Below are positions 1-8,249 of a stretch of DNA of 11,081 bases, one piece after another. Origin of the DNA: Cyclostephanos tholiformis (Eukaryota > Bacillariophyta > Thalassiosirophyceae > Thalassiosirales > Thalassiosiraceae). The notes below the pieces were generated by a model. It saw only the letters and a program-made list of their open reading frames with translations. It was not told the DNA's origin and ran no database searches. A program made the position numbers and the translations under genes. The stretch's first letter is position 1. Every line of letters starts with the position of its first letter. Location: positions 1-11,081 of the forward strand of contig JALLPB010001126.1 of the NCBI GenBank assembly GCA_036939975.1. Direction: 5' to 3'.

Positions 1-677
1 TCAAATTAATTGGATCGGCGTACACATACCAGACTCTAATAAAAATTAATTTTGCCAGATCAATATTTTGTTCTTCAGAGGTACGAATGCCTTCTCTCCT
101 AAAAATAATTGTGGTGAGGGACAGACCCAGAGGCCATGTGCTGCTGTCAAGCCAGGGAATTGGTGGGCACATTCCGCAGGCAGAGCATGGGGACCATGAT
201 AAGTGGCTTCAAGTAGGGAATAATGTAAGAATAAGCAACATCAGGCACCACAGTCACCTAATTAGCTGTAGCATAGGTTGTGTCCAGTCACAACATCATG
301 GGTCCGCCCATGGATGATGAACCGAAGTCCAGTCAGACTTGAGCACTCTAGAGTAAGTTTTCTAAGATACTTTCGCCGTTGGCATTGTGTAGAAAATATA
401 CGAAGCCTTTACGTAAAGTTCCGGCGCGCCCAAAAATTACACTCCGATTTTCTACCTCTATTAATTTATTTTCAACAACAACAAAGAAAATTGCTAGGCA
501 GTACCTAGATTTTGCAACCAATTTGATTGCCAAGCATCCAGTGCTAACCGGTGCTCAGTGCGATAGACAGCTCATCATTCACACCCTCGTTGGTAGGGAG
601 AGAGTGCCTTCTGTCTTTTACTCGACGTAGTTCCTTGTCTTCTACTCCTATCCTATCCGACAGACCCCACCTTCATC
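1..677. other. Upstream intergenic region, no supported gene
   Basis: This AT-rich stretch precedes the SMC2 start codon. Several open frames of 60-83 codons occur on both strands, but none has a recognisable motif, a good start context or an obvious splice partner, so none is called. The last part (about 600-677) should hold the SMC2 core promoter and 5' UTR, which is pyrimidine-rich just before the ATG. A GGCGCGCC palindrome lies at 423-430; with the flanking CAAAAA it reads on the minus strand as an E2F-like TTTTGGGCGC. A small CATGGG/CCCATG inverted repeat lies at 297-312. The tail of a gene to the left or a decayed element cannot be excluded. Confidence 0.6.
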
Positions 678-3600
678 ATGCACATAAAAGAAATCGTCGT
701 TGATGGCTTCAAGTCGTACGCTCATCGTACTGTTATTGCTGGGTGCGTTGTTCATCCGCTAGTATTGCGTCGACATTGTTGTTCTCTGCATCTCATCCTC
801 CTCCGCTTGACGTAATCCAAATACTCTAGATTCGATCCACACTTTAACGCCATCACCGGCCTCAATGGTTCAGGAAAGTCTAATATTCTTGACTCTATCT
901 GCTTCGTCCTCGGCATTACCAACCTCTCTCAAGTCCGTGCAGGCAACTTGGCAGAGCTTGTTTATAAACAAGGCCAGGCGGGGGTGAACAAGGCCAGCGT
1001 CACCATTGTATTTGACAACGAGGATGAGGCATCAAGTCCAGTCGGGTACGAGCAATGCAAGGAGGTCAATGTCACGCGTCAGGTTCTTATCGGGGGAAAG
1101 AGCAAGTATTTGATTAATGGGAGGAACTCGCCAGCCGGCCAGGTGGCAAATCTATTCCACTCGGTGCAGCTTAATGTGAATAATCCACATTTCCTCATCA
1201 TGCAAGGTGAGTATTTACTGTGTGAATGTGCTCTATTAGTCGTCTTTAATATGTCTGATAAAGGAAGCGCTCTTTTATCAGGACGTATCACCAAGGTTCT
1301 CAACATGAAACCGGCAGAAATTCTTGGCATGGTGGAAGAGGCAGCTGGTACGCGCATGTACGAAAACAAGAAGAATGCTGCCATCAAAACAATCGAGAAG
1401 AAGCAGATGAAGGTAAACGAGATCAACTCCATTCTCTCGGAGGAAATCACCCCAACTCTTGAACGGCTACGTGGAGAGAAACAGCAATACTTGAAATGGA
1501 GTAAGAACAATGCCGACATTGAGAGAATCGAGAGGTTCGTTGTTGCAAGTGAGTACGTCGCAGCTCATAACACTCTCAGCAAAAATTCCGAAGATGTTGC
1601 CAAGATGGATGAAGAAATGATGTTACACGAAGTGACAATGCGTACTGCAAATGAGCAAGCAAAGGCTAAGGAGGACGAAATTGAAGAGCTCTCTCAACAA
1701 ATGAATAGCAAGCTTGAGACAGCCCATAACAAGGCCAAGGCCGACGAAGAAAGTAAGTCAAAAGATCTTGTTAAGGCAACTTCGGCTTGGAAGAATAAAA
1801 AATTGGCTGTTGCAAGTGCGAGGAAGGACTATGAGGAAGCCCAAACTGCTGTGTTGGAGACAAATAATGCAGTGATCGAGACAAAGAACAATATTTCTAA
1901 TAAGCTCTCTGCTATTCAAAAGGCCAAGGACGAATTATTGCAGGCAGAAGTCAATTCGACACGGCTTCAGATCGAGTATCAAAACATGTGTGCAGGTATC
2001 ACTTCTGAGGAGGGTGATGAAGGTCGAACACTTCCCGACCAAATCAGTAACGCCCACAGTGATGCCAACAATGCCGACGCCAAGGCCAAACAAGCCCAAA
2101 TGAAGATCGATCATCTCAGTAAATCATTGAAGGTGAGTGTTTTTGTTCAACGTTAGATTTGTTACACAGCTATTGCCATCTCATGATGCACTTGATAATA
2201 TTCATGGAACCAGACTGTTGAGAGGGATATGAAGAAGGAACAATCATCCTCGACAAAACTGTCTGAGAAAAGAAATGTAACGATGGAGAAGGTTGAAAGT
2301 CTGCGTAAGAAGCTTTCTAATACTGGATTTTCTGAAAGTGAATTCAATGAATTGGATAACGAGAAGATCGATTTGGAGAAGTCGGTGTTAACTCTACAAG
2401 AAAAGGTGGATACTCTGTCGGCTCAACTTGAGGGTAGACTCGCGTTCAAATATAGCGATCCTGTTCGTGGTTTCGACAGATCGAAAGTCAAAGGTTTAGT
2501 CGCTCGTCTGATCGATGTCAAGCTCCCTAAACACTCCACTGCGCTTGAGGTGGTAGCTGGTGGAAAGCTCTATCAGGTTGTAGTTGATGAGGCCATCACA
2601 GGTAAAGCTCTTTTGAACAACGGTAAACTCCAGCGGCGTGTTACGATAATCCCTCTGGACAAAATTCAGCCAAAGAGAGTATCATCCGCAACTGTGGACA
2701 GGGCTTCATCAATGGCCAAGAATCTTAACACAACTGCAGAGCCTGCCATTGAGCTCGTTGGCTTTGAGGAAGAAGTTCGTAGTGCCATTGAGCATGTGTT
2801 TGGCTCAACTCTAGTTGTTGATGGAATGCAGGCTGCCAACTCCATCTGCGACGCAACCAAGACGAGGACTGTCACTCTCGACGGAGATGTTTACGAACCT
2901 TCAGGACTCATTTCCGGTGGGTCTAAGGACAACCTTGGGTCAACTCTGTCGAAAATTTCGCAACTGACAGCCGCGTCTAAGGAACTGAAAGAGAAGACGC
3001 AAAGATTAGTAATAGTTGACCAAAAGTTGAACAGTATGTCGTCACAAATGAAGCAGTTCGAAAAGCTTGGTGGTGAGCTCGAGATCGCCACATCTGAACT
3101 CGCCGCAGTTGAGAAGCACATCTCTCAGACTTCTTACGGCATGCTCATGGACAAATTCGATGCCATGAAAAAAGAAATCTTAGACGCCACTGCGGAAGTG
3201 AAGCAGATGGAGAGAATCAAGAGTGAAAAATGGGCACTGTACAACGAACTCAAGAAGATGGAGGCCCAGTTAACACAAGAAAGAGAGAAAAAACTAAAGG
3301 ACATCGAATCTAGGGTGAAGGAAGCTAAAGAGTTAGTTGCATCGAAGGAAAAAGCTGCACGAGAGGTATGTCATTCGGCTCTCTAGTATTTGTACTCACA
3401 AATCACTCATCAATAACTAAATAAATATTCTTTCACCTGTAGGCTGAGGTCAAGTCTCAAGAGCTTGACCTTGAAATGAAAAGTTCACAGGAAGATGTTC
3501 AAGCTGCGAAGGAAGCTGTCGCAGTTGCCGAGGAGGTATTACATGCCGCGAAAGAGGAAGAGGCCAGCTTTGAAATGAAGGTGGGGCAGCTCAAGGTAGC

Positions 3601-4802
3601 GTGGGAAGATGCCAAATCAGAACTCGATGAAATTGAAAAACAGCTAAAAACGTGCTCAAAGGACATAAGCACAATATCCAAGGAAAGAGCAAAACTTATC
3701 CAAAAGGCAGAATTAGCTGAAATTGAGGCGAAGAAGATATCTATCAAAATCGCGAAGATTCACTCAGAGCATGCGAAGGCGGAAAAATTCCTGAAGAGCA
3801 TGATGAACAAATATGCGTGGATTGAGACCGAAAAAGAAGCGTTTGGTGTACGTGGTGGAGATTATGACTTCGTAGAGACTAACCCCGAGGAGATGAGCAA
3901 GCACCTGAAAGATCTGCAGACAGAGCAATTGTCACTTGTATGTTTATGTATTTAGTTTCTCTTTTTCTCTCGTTTATTCGATTGGAGTCTCTCACAAGAA
4001 ACATTATTCATCCCACAGAATAAAAAAATCAACAAGAAGGTCATGGGAATGATTGAAAAGGCAGAGGGAGAATACACCGAGCTTCTTCGAAAGCGGAAAG
4101 TTGTCGAAAACGATAAAAAGAAAATTGAGACTGTGATTGAGAATTTAGATGTGAAGAAGAAAGTCGAACTTGAGCGCACTTGGAGGAAGGTGAACAAGGA
4201 CTTTGGTTCAATCTTTTCTACATTATTGCCAGGAACGAGTGCCAAGTTGGAGCCTCCCGAAGGCATGGAAGCTTGGGAGGGACTTGAGGTTAAGATTGCA
4301 TTTGGCGACATCTGGAAGCAGAGTCTTAGTGAGCTCAGTGGGGGGCAACGGTCCTTAATTGCATTATCTCTTATCCTCGCTTTGTTATTATACAAGCCTG
4401 CACCCATGTACATTTTGGACGAGGTAGATGCGGCACTTGATTTGAGCCACACTCAGAACATCGGCAACATGCTGAAAACTCATTTCTCTCAAAGTCAATT
4501 CATTGTTGTATCCTTGAAGGTGAGCAATTACTTAATCGAGATCGAGGAGAATTTTGTTTTTATTTTTGTATGCCATCTAAATGCTTGCCCTTTCGCAGGA
4601 GGGAATGTTCAACAATGCCAATGTCATCTTCCGAACAAAATTTGTGGACGGCGTTTCTACTGTGTCGCGAACGATAGGATCAGGAGCGAATTCGAGGCCT
4701 CGCAGCGCCCTAACAAATGGAGGGAGCGACAGCAGTAATGAGCTTGCCAAACGACGCAAAGGCTACAATGGTCAAGGAAAAGAAAATGGCGTCGAAGCCT
4801 GA
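678..4802 (+). CDS. SMC2: Condensin subunit SMC2 (structural maintenance of chromosomes protein 2), seven exons
   Basis: Exons are 678-742, 830-1206, 1282-2132, 2214-3365, 3443-3937, 4019-4519 and 4599-4802; together 3645 bases, 1214 aa plus TGA, in the usual SMC2 size range. The protein pairs with SMC4 to form the ATPase core of condensin, which compacts mitotic chromosomes in the nucleus. The start [14 protein letters not shown] matches the SMC2 N-terminus. Visible parts in order: Walker A GLNGSGKS (residues 32-39), Q-loop Gln147 in [13 protein letters not shown], first coiled coil from about 170, hinge about 525-668 ([14 protein letters not shown] early, GLISGGS at the end), second coiled coil to about 1050, signature LSGGQRS from 1086, Walker B YILDE at 1111-1115 with catalytic Glu1115, then the [10 protein letters not shown]-loop. 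The [10 protein letters not shown] and [10 protein letters not shown] stretches favour SMC2 over SMC1, 3 or 4. The last 45 or so residues form a polar tail with KRRK (1198-1201) and KEN (1208-1210). All six introns are GT-AG, and each join restores family-conserved sequence. Confidence 0.96.
743..829 (+). other. SMC2: SMC2 intron 1 (87 nt)
   Basis: The donor is GTGCGT and the acceptor is CTCTAG. It splits the codon of Gly22 after two bases; splicing gives [21 protein letters not shown], the conserved lead into Walker A. The length is a multiple of three, but retention meets an in-frame TAA near the 3' end. Confidence 0.93.
1207..1281 (+). other. SMC2: SMC2 intron 2 (75 nt, in frame and stop-free)
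   Basis: The donor is GTGAGT and the acceptor is TTATCAG. It splits the Gly148 codon after one base; splicing joins LIMQ to [11 protein letters not shown], which is near-invariant in SMC2. The 75 bases contain no stop in the reading frame, so a retained copy would add 25 residues without truncating the protein. Confidence 0.93.
2133..2213 (+). other. SMC2: SMC2 intron 3 (81 nt)
   Basis: The donor is GTGAGT and the acceptor is AACCAG, in phase 0 between LSKSLK and TVERDMKKE in the first coiled coil. Retention gives an in-frame TAG at 2154-2156. The exact join is supported by the GT-AG ends and a continuous frame rather than by strongly conserved residues. Confidence 0.9.
3366..3442 (+). other. 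SMC2: SMC2 intron 4 (77 nt)
   Basis: The donor is GTATGT and the acceptor is CCTGTAG, in phase 0 between KAARE and AEVKSQELD in the second coiled coil. A TAACTAAAT stretch about 25 bases before the acceptor is a plausible branch point. Retention hits an in-frame TAG. Confidence 0.9.
3938..4018 (+). other. SMC2: SMC2 intron 5 (81 nt)
   Basis: The donor is GTATGT and the acceptor is CCCACAG, in phase 0 between TEQLSL and [11 protein letters not shown]. Retention gives an in-frame TAG after five codons. A pyrimidine-rich run follows the donor. Confidence 0.9.
4520..4598 (+). other. SMC2: SMC2 intron 6 (79 nt)
   Basis: The donor is GTGAGC and the acceptor is TTCGCAG, in phase 0. Splicing joins FIVVSLK to EGMFNNANV, a family-conserved junction at the end of the ATPase head. 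The intron has no in-frame stop but is not a multiple of three; retention shifts the frame and ends translation at 4738, with loss of the [10 protein letters not shown] strand. Confidence 0.94.
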
Positions 4803-4909
4803 GCGTGCATCTACCTACTATTTCATTCAGAATATTGACAGACGGTGTATTAAGTTTGCACGCTCTATTTTTCGACACCTTATGATAAGATATTATAATT
4901 CAAGGTGAA
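4803..4909. other. Shared 3' region between convergent genes
   Basis: Only 107 bases separate the stop codon of SMC2 from that of the minus-strand gene at 4910-6481. The stretch is AT-rich and has no canonical AATAAA. Both transcripts must end inside it or overlap each other's coding region. Confidence 0.7.
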
Positions 4910-6481
4910 TCAACTTGCTTGCCTCAAGTTTGACAATACAAATGCGCCGAGGTCATCTATCGTACATTTCGTCACGAATAATTTTTCACTGGATCCTCCC
5001 GCGAGGGCAGGAACACACCGTCCCCTTAAGTCATAACATTCGCTCAATATTCGCCGTAGGGTATCCCGGCGTCGTCCAAGCCGACCCGGTTTCAATATAA
5101 TTTCGACATCGATAGGGCTGGGTATTCTGTTGAGATCTAGTGCCGTATCAATGTGCAGGAGTGCTTGCACGGGAGAAATCGACCGACCGAAAAGATACTC
5201 ATCTTTGCCATTGCCCCTTCCATTGTCCACTCCTGGATAGCTTTTCCGCCGTAATGATACCTTCTTTGAAGTTGAAGTGGCTGCCTTGCTATTAACCAAA
5301 CGTGCTTGGAATGCCCTCCTCGACTTTTCTGATCGTTTTTTCTTCAACTTCGTCATTGTATTTACAGATGGTGTAAAAGATAAGAAATCATTGTTGGATG
5401 GTGGCGAAACCTTTCTGGAAATCTCTTTCATTGTAATAGATAAAGTTTGATTGATTGGTACGTTGCGGGACTCTTGCTTTACTTGTTCCCTCCATTCCCT
5501 GAAAGAATCTCGCTCTATCTGTCTCCTGTCTTTGTTATTCTTACGAGATTCAGACTTTCTATGATTCGAAATAAGATGTGTGATGATGGCCTCCGTCACC
5601 TCTTCTTCCGACATCAAGTCAAACGACGGGGACTCAATTACTTCGTTAGATATTCCATGAAGTAGCAAATTTTGCTTCTTCTCGAGTTTCTGTGGATACG
5701 TGGCTACTTTCCCCCTCCATCTTCGATTGTACCACTCTTGCTTCCATGTTGCATTACTCCATAACCGCAATTTTGCATTAGATCGTCGCGTGTGTTCATC
5801 TGACGGATATACAGGATTGGTGGAGAAGGGATTGTCTGAGATGCTAGCTCTTTCTCCTATCGGGGGTGCTGTTTCATAATAATTCTTTCCATTGTATGTT
5901 GTATCTCGTGACGTGAGGAATCTCACTCCATTTCTCTTGAAGCCATAATATTCACAGTATGTTTCGTTGTAGTTGAGATTGTACGGGTCGGGATCTTCTC
6001 TCAAATACAGGAGATCATTAGGATCGGGCCAGAAGTATCCCTCATTATTTAGTGGGGAGGCGGCAGCTTCCACTCGCCTCTTCTTTTCCTTCCATTCCAG
6101 CTTATGTTTCCTTAGCAGCCAAGACCTGCACGCGAGCAGCAATTGGGCTTCATTAATACTAGTCATATCAACGGCAACGATGGGTTTGGTGATGGCATTA
6201 TCGGATGATGGCGACGAAGAATTTAGTGAAGGAATATTGTCATATTGTAAGTTTCCGTCACTGATACTCTGCTTCACTATGCCGAACCTTGTCTGAAACT
6301 GTTGATGCTGGGATTGACTTCGGTGGAATCTCCTAGCATAGTGTGGCGAAAAAGATTTAGCGAATAGAGAATGTAATCCAAGTCCTGATTGACTGATGGC
6401 ATGCCCTTTTCGAAAAAACTGAAGGATGCCGCGGACCATGCATTGTATGATGAAGAAAACAGCGAGGGGACAAAGTTTCAT
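4910..6481 (-). CDS. Unknown 523-aa basic protein, possibly organelle-targeted
   Basis: This is a single uninterrupted frame from ATG (6481) to TGA. I do not recognise the family. The N-terminus has a hydrophobic stretch (MKLCPLAVFFIIQCMV) followed by an arginine-, serine- and histidine-rich segment with almost no acidic residues to about residue 60, like an organelle-targeting presequence. A second Met at residue 15 (codon at 6439-6437) would give a more typical mitochondrial presequence. Residues 108-140 form a charged helix (LLLACRSWLLRKHK). Residues 147-203 are rich in Trp, Tyr, Pro and Asp, and look like the conserved core (GYFWPDPNDLLYL). Residues 239-256 are Trp/Arg-rich, 308-340 and 378-413 are strongly basic, and 435-523 look like a folded C-terminal domain (ALLHIDTALDLNRIPSP; RDTLRRILSECYDLRGR). 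It is convergent with SMC2 and divergent from the RRM gene. Its length, protein-like composition and lack of stops make it a real gene; its function is unknown. Confidence 0.85.
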   Translation of the reverse strand: MKLCPLAVFFIIQCMVRGILQFFRKGHAISQSGLGLHSLFAKSFSPHYARRFHRSQSQHQQFQTRFGIVKQSISDGNLQYDNIPSLNSSSPSSDNAITKPIVAVDMTSINEAQLLLACRSWLLRKHKLEWKEKKRRVEAAASPLNNEGYFWPDPNDLLYLREDPDPYNLNYNETYCEYYGFKRNGVRFLTSRDTTYNGKNYYETAPPIGERASISDNPFSTNPVYPSDEHTRRSNAKLRLWSNATWKQEWYNRRWRGKVATYPQKLEKKQNLLLHGISNEVIESPSFDLMSEEEVTEAIITHLISNHRKSESRKNNKDRRQIERDSFREWREQVKQESRNVPINQTLSITMKEISRKVSPPSNNDFLSFTPSVNTMTKLKKKRSEKSRRAFQARLVNSKAATSTSKKVSLRRKSYPGVDNGRGNGKDEYLFGRSISPVQALLHIDTALDLNRIPSPIDVEIILKPGRLGRRRDTLRRILSECYDLRGRCVPALAGGSSEKLFVTKCTIDDLGAFVLSNLRQAS

Positions 6482-6570
6482 TAGACCGAGAAAATAATGA
6501 TGTCGACGACGCGACGCCAGAGAGTTGAGAGACAGATGATGGGCCGGCTGAGGACGGAAAAAGTATGTAC

Positions 6571-6587
6571 TTAGCGATTTTCGCTAA
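6571..6587. repeat. Perfect inverted repeat, 7-bp arms
   Basis: TTAGCGA and TCGCTAA flank a TTT centre. It sits near the middle of the divergent promoter region, so it is a possible dyad binding site for a transcription factor. No match to a named factor is claimed. Confidence 0.55.
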
Positions 6588-6621
6588 AAGCCGCGCTCCC
6601 TACACCGCCCAACATCATAAT

Positions 6622-6640
6622 AATAATACCTAGTATTATT
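6622..6640. repeat. Perfect inverted repeat, 8-bp arms
   Basis: AATAATAC and GTATTATT flank a CTA centre. It lies 34 bases to the right of the TTAGCGA dyad in the same divergent promoter region. It is AT-rich and could melt or bind a dimeric regulator; chance is also possible in AT-rich DNA. Confidence 0.5.
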
Positions 6641-6723
6641 GCCTCCATCCACGCGACGCCCATTCCCATCGTTTCCCCCTACCCTTAATCTGCTTAGTGA
6701 AAAGTTCATTCACTACGCAAAGG

Positions 6724-8175
6724 ATGTCAACTTTGGGGGATTGTAGCGATGATGATGATGACGAGTTACTGATGGCTGCATCAGCATGGGCGTCTGCTCA
6801 TGACGAAGGAAGTGTACGCAACAACGAAGACAACGATAATATCCCATCTCCACCGAAGAAACTCGACGCGAACAAGGAGAAAGGTGATGCAGCGGGATCG
6901 ACCGAATGCGACACCAAAAATAAAGCTGCCGACGTCAAGAATCAGCGTGGCAGTTATACGCCGCCAAAACAAAATAATTATTCACTTCACCTGAAGAATG
7001 TCCCGTTTGATGCAACGCAGGGTGACATTCGATTCGTATTCGGCGAGAAGGGCTGTAATGTGACATCAGTCCGACTCGTGTACGACCGCGATCAAAACAC
7101 CGGTGAACGTCACTTTCGTGGCGTTGCTTTCGTCGACTTGGCCGATGAAAAATCTTACAGACTTGGGCTGGAGTTCCACAACAAGTCGTTCCTCGGCAAG
7201 GGGCGCAGGGTGAATGTCCGCCCGACAAGGACTAAAAGTGAGTTGTCGGATATCGTTCGTAGGACCGAGGAGAAGGTAGCAACTTTGATTGCTAGGTCTA
7301 AGAAGGTTGCGCAGACGAAGAAACGAGGGCGTGATGATGATACATCAACATTAGAAGTCAAAGATACAGGAAGGGGTAATTCTAAAAAGAAACGGCAGAG
7401 GAATAAGCTGAAGGGGAAGGAGAGTTCCAATAGCGCAAAGAAAAGCGATCAAGCAGTCACGTCGGCGCATATAAATATACCAGAAAAGAAGATGAGCAAG
7501 GTGCTGGCGCATACGAAGAAACGAGGGCGTGATGATGATATATCAAGATCAGAAGTCAAAGATACAGAAAGTGGTAAATCTGAAAAGAAACAGAAGAGGA
7601 ATAAGCAAAAGGACCGCCCCGACGGATTCAAGAAAGGTGATCAAGCAGCTACGTCACAGCAAAGCAATGTGCCAGAGAATAAGTTGAACAATCAAAAGGA
7701 AAAATCCGACGAAGAGAACAAATGGGCCGACATTCACGATAAAATTGATGCGCCGAACACCGAGCCACAGAGCACTCACATAGACGAAACGACCGAAGGG
7801 ACTGAGAAGACGAGGAGTGCAAAGGCAAAGTTCAAAGGAAGGAAAACTACTGCTCCTTACTTAAAACATGATGCCCCAACAATTGAGTCACAGAACGATG
7901 ATACAATAGGAGCGACCAAGGGGCACAATAAAATTTTTGATAAGGGTATGTCAAGAAGTAGAAAACATGCCGATTCCGATACTAAGAGCGATGCGCCAAC
8001 ATCAACACAACAGAGCAATGCAAAAGAAAGGACGAAGGGGCCAGGGAAAAAGGGTAAAAATAGGTCGAAGTCCAAAGATGGAAAGAATCCCAGTAACGCT
8101 GCTGATGTTAAGCTAACGAAGAAACAGCGAGCCAAGAAAGCTGCGGTAATTCGTATGATCAAGTTGAAAGGGTAG
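6724..8175 (+). CDS. Single-RRM RNA-binding protein with basic repetitive tail, probably nucleolar
   Basis: The start is the first ATG (6724), giving 483 aa; the frame is open further upstream only from a GTG at 6697, which is not a likely eukaryotic start. Residues 7-22 hold an acidic run followed by a helix (SDDDDDELLMAASAWA). One RNA recognition motif spans about 86-168, with RNP2 LHLKNV (88-93) and RNP1 RGVAFVDL (132-139) including the key aromatic Phe136. Right after it comes TKSELSDIVRRTEEKV, a helix joined to the RRM. From about 198 to the end the protein is low complexity, rich in Lys, Asp, Ser and Gln, with many KKRGR/KKKRQR basic clusters and repeated units. It ends in KKQRAKKAAVIRMIKLKG. 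The layout of an RRM plus a lysine-rich tail resembles ribosome-biogenesis proteins of the RBM34/Nop12 kind, but the match is by architecture only. There are no introns. Confidence 0.88.
   Translation: MSTLGDCSDDDDDELLMAASAWASAHDEGSVRNNEDNDNIPSPPKKLDANKEKGDAAGSTECDTKNKAADVKNQRGSYTPPKQNNYSLHLKNVPFDATQGDIRFVFGEKGCNVTSVRLVYDRDQNTGERHFRGVAFVDLADEKSYRLGLEFHNKSFLGKGRRVNVRPTRTKSELSDIVRRTEEKVATLIARSKKVAQTKKRGRDDDTSTLEVKDTGRGNSKKKRQRNKLKGKESSNSAKKSDQAVTSAHINIPEKKMSKVLAHTKKRGRDDDISRSEVKDTESGKSEKKQKRNKQKDRPDGFKKGDQAATSQQSNVPENKLNNQKEKSDEENKWADIHDKIDAPNTEPQSTHIDETTEGTEKTRSAKAKFKGRKTTAPYLKHDAPTIESQNDDTIGATKGHNKIFDKGMSRSRKHADSDTKSDAPTSTQQSNAKERTKGPGKKGKNRSKSKDGKNPSNAADVKLTKKQRAKKAAVIRMIKLKG
7315..7704 (+). 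repeat. Tandem duplication in the RRM protein tail (about 66 and 64 codons)
   Basis: Copy 1 starts at 7315 (residue 198) and copy 2 at 7513 (residue 264), both opening with TKKRGRDDD. The first 27 bases of each copy are identical, and the next 70 or so differ at a minority of positions. Each copy continues with EVKDT, a KKK/KKQ basic cluster and a K-(S/G)-DQA-(V/A)-TS segment. Copy 2 lacks two codons before that segment. High nucleotide identity points to a fairly recent duplication inside the gene. Confidence 0.85.
7441..8030 (+). repeat. Degenerate K-x-D-(Q/A)-(A/P) repeat series, five units
   Basis: Five related segments start at residues 240 (KSDQAVTS), 304 (KGDQAATSQQSN), 340 (KIDAPNTEPQS), 381 (KHDAPTIESQN) and 421 (KSDAPTSTQQSN). 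Spacings are 64, 36, 41 and 40 residues. Units 2 and 5 are the clearest pair. The whole tail thus appears to have grown by repeated internal duplication. The similarity is judged by eye. Confidence 0.6.
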
Positions 8176-8190
8176 CGAGAAATTATACAT

Positions 8191-8237
8191 TAATATGGGA
8201 TCATAGTTGGATACAGTAATATGGGATCATAATTGGA
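8191..8237 (+). repeat. Short tandem repeat in the RRM gene 3' UTR
   Basis: A 21-base unit, TAATATGGGATCATAGTTGGA at 8191-8211, recurs at 8217-8237 with one mismatch (G to A at the 16th base), at a 26-base period. It lies 16 bases after the stop codon, so it should be in the 3' UTR. Confidence 0.8.
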
Positions 8238-8243
8238 GCGTAG

Positions 8244-8249
8244 AATAAA
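8244..8249 (+). promoter_or_regulatory. Candidate poly(A) signal of the RRM gene
   Basis: This AATAAA lies 69 bases after the RRM gene stop codon on its strand. Diatom poly(A) signals are loosely defined, so this is only a candidate. Confidence 0.35.

Larger units (their letters stand above)
6482..6723. promoter_or_regulatory. Divergent promoter region between the unknown gene and the RRM gene
   Basis: These 242 bases lie between two start codons that point away from each other, so they must hold both promoters and both 5' UTRs. The sequence contains two perfect inverted repeats (listed separately). It also has a 10-base direct repeat ACGCGACGCC at 6509-6518 and 6651-6660, one copy near each gene start (27 and 63 bases from the ATGs). 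No TATA box is obvious. The stretch before 6690 is pyrimidine-rich on the plus strand. Confidence 0.65.

Noticed and set aside
87..630. Small plus-strand frames upstream of SMC2
   Set aside because: They overlap each other, lack motifs and splice partners, and show no codon bias. A trace of an old gene remains possible but cannot be supported.
1079..1519. 146-codon minus-strand frame opposite SMC2
   Set aside because: It lies antisense to conserved SMC2 exons and has no recognisable motif.
6697..6723. Upstream GTG start for the RRM protein
   Set aside because: It adds nine residues with no family support, and a GTG start is improbable in a eukaryotic nuclear gene; ATG at 6724 is the first methionine codon.
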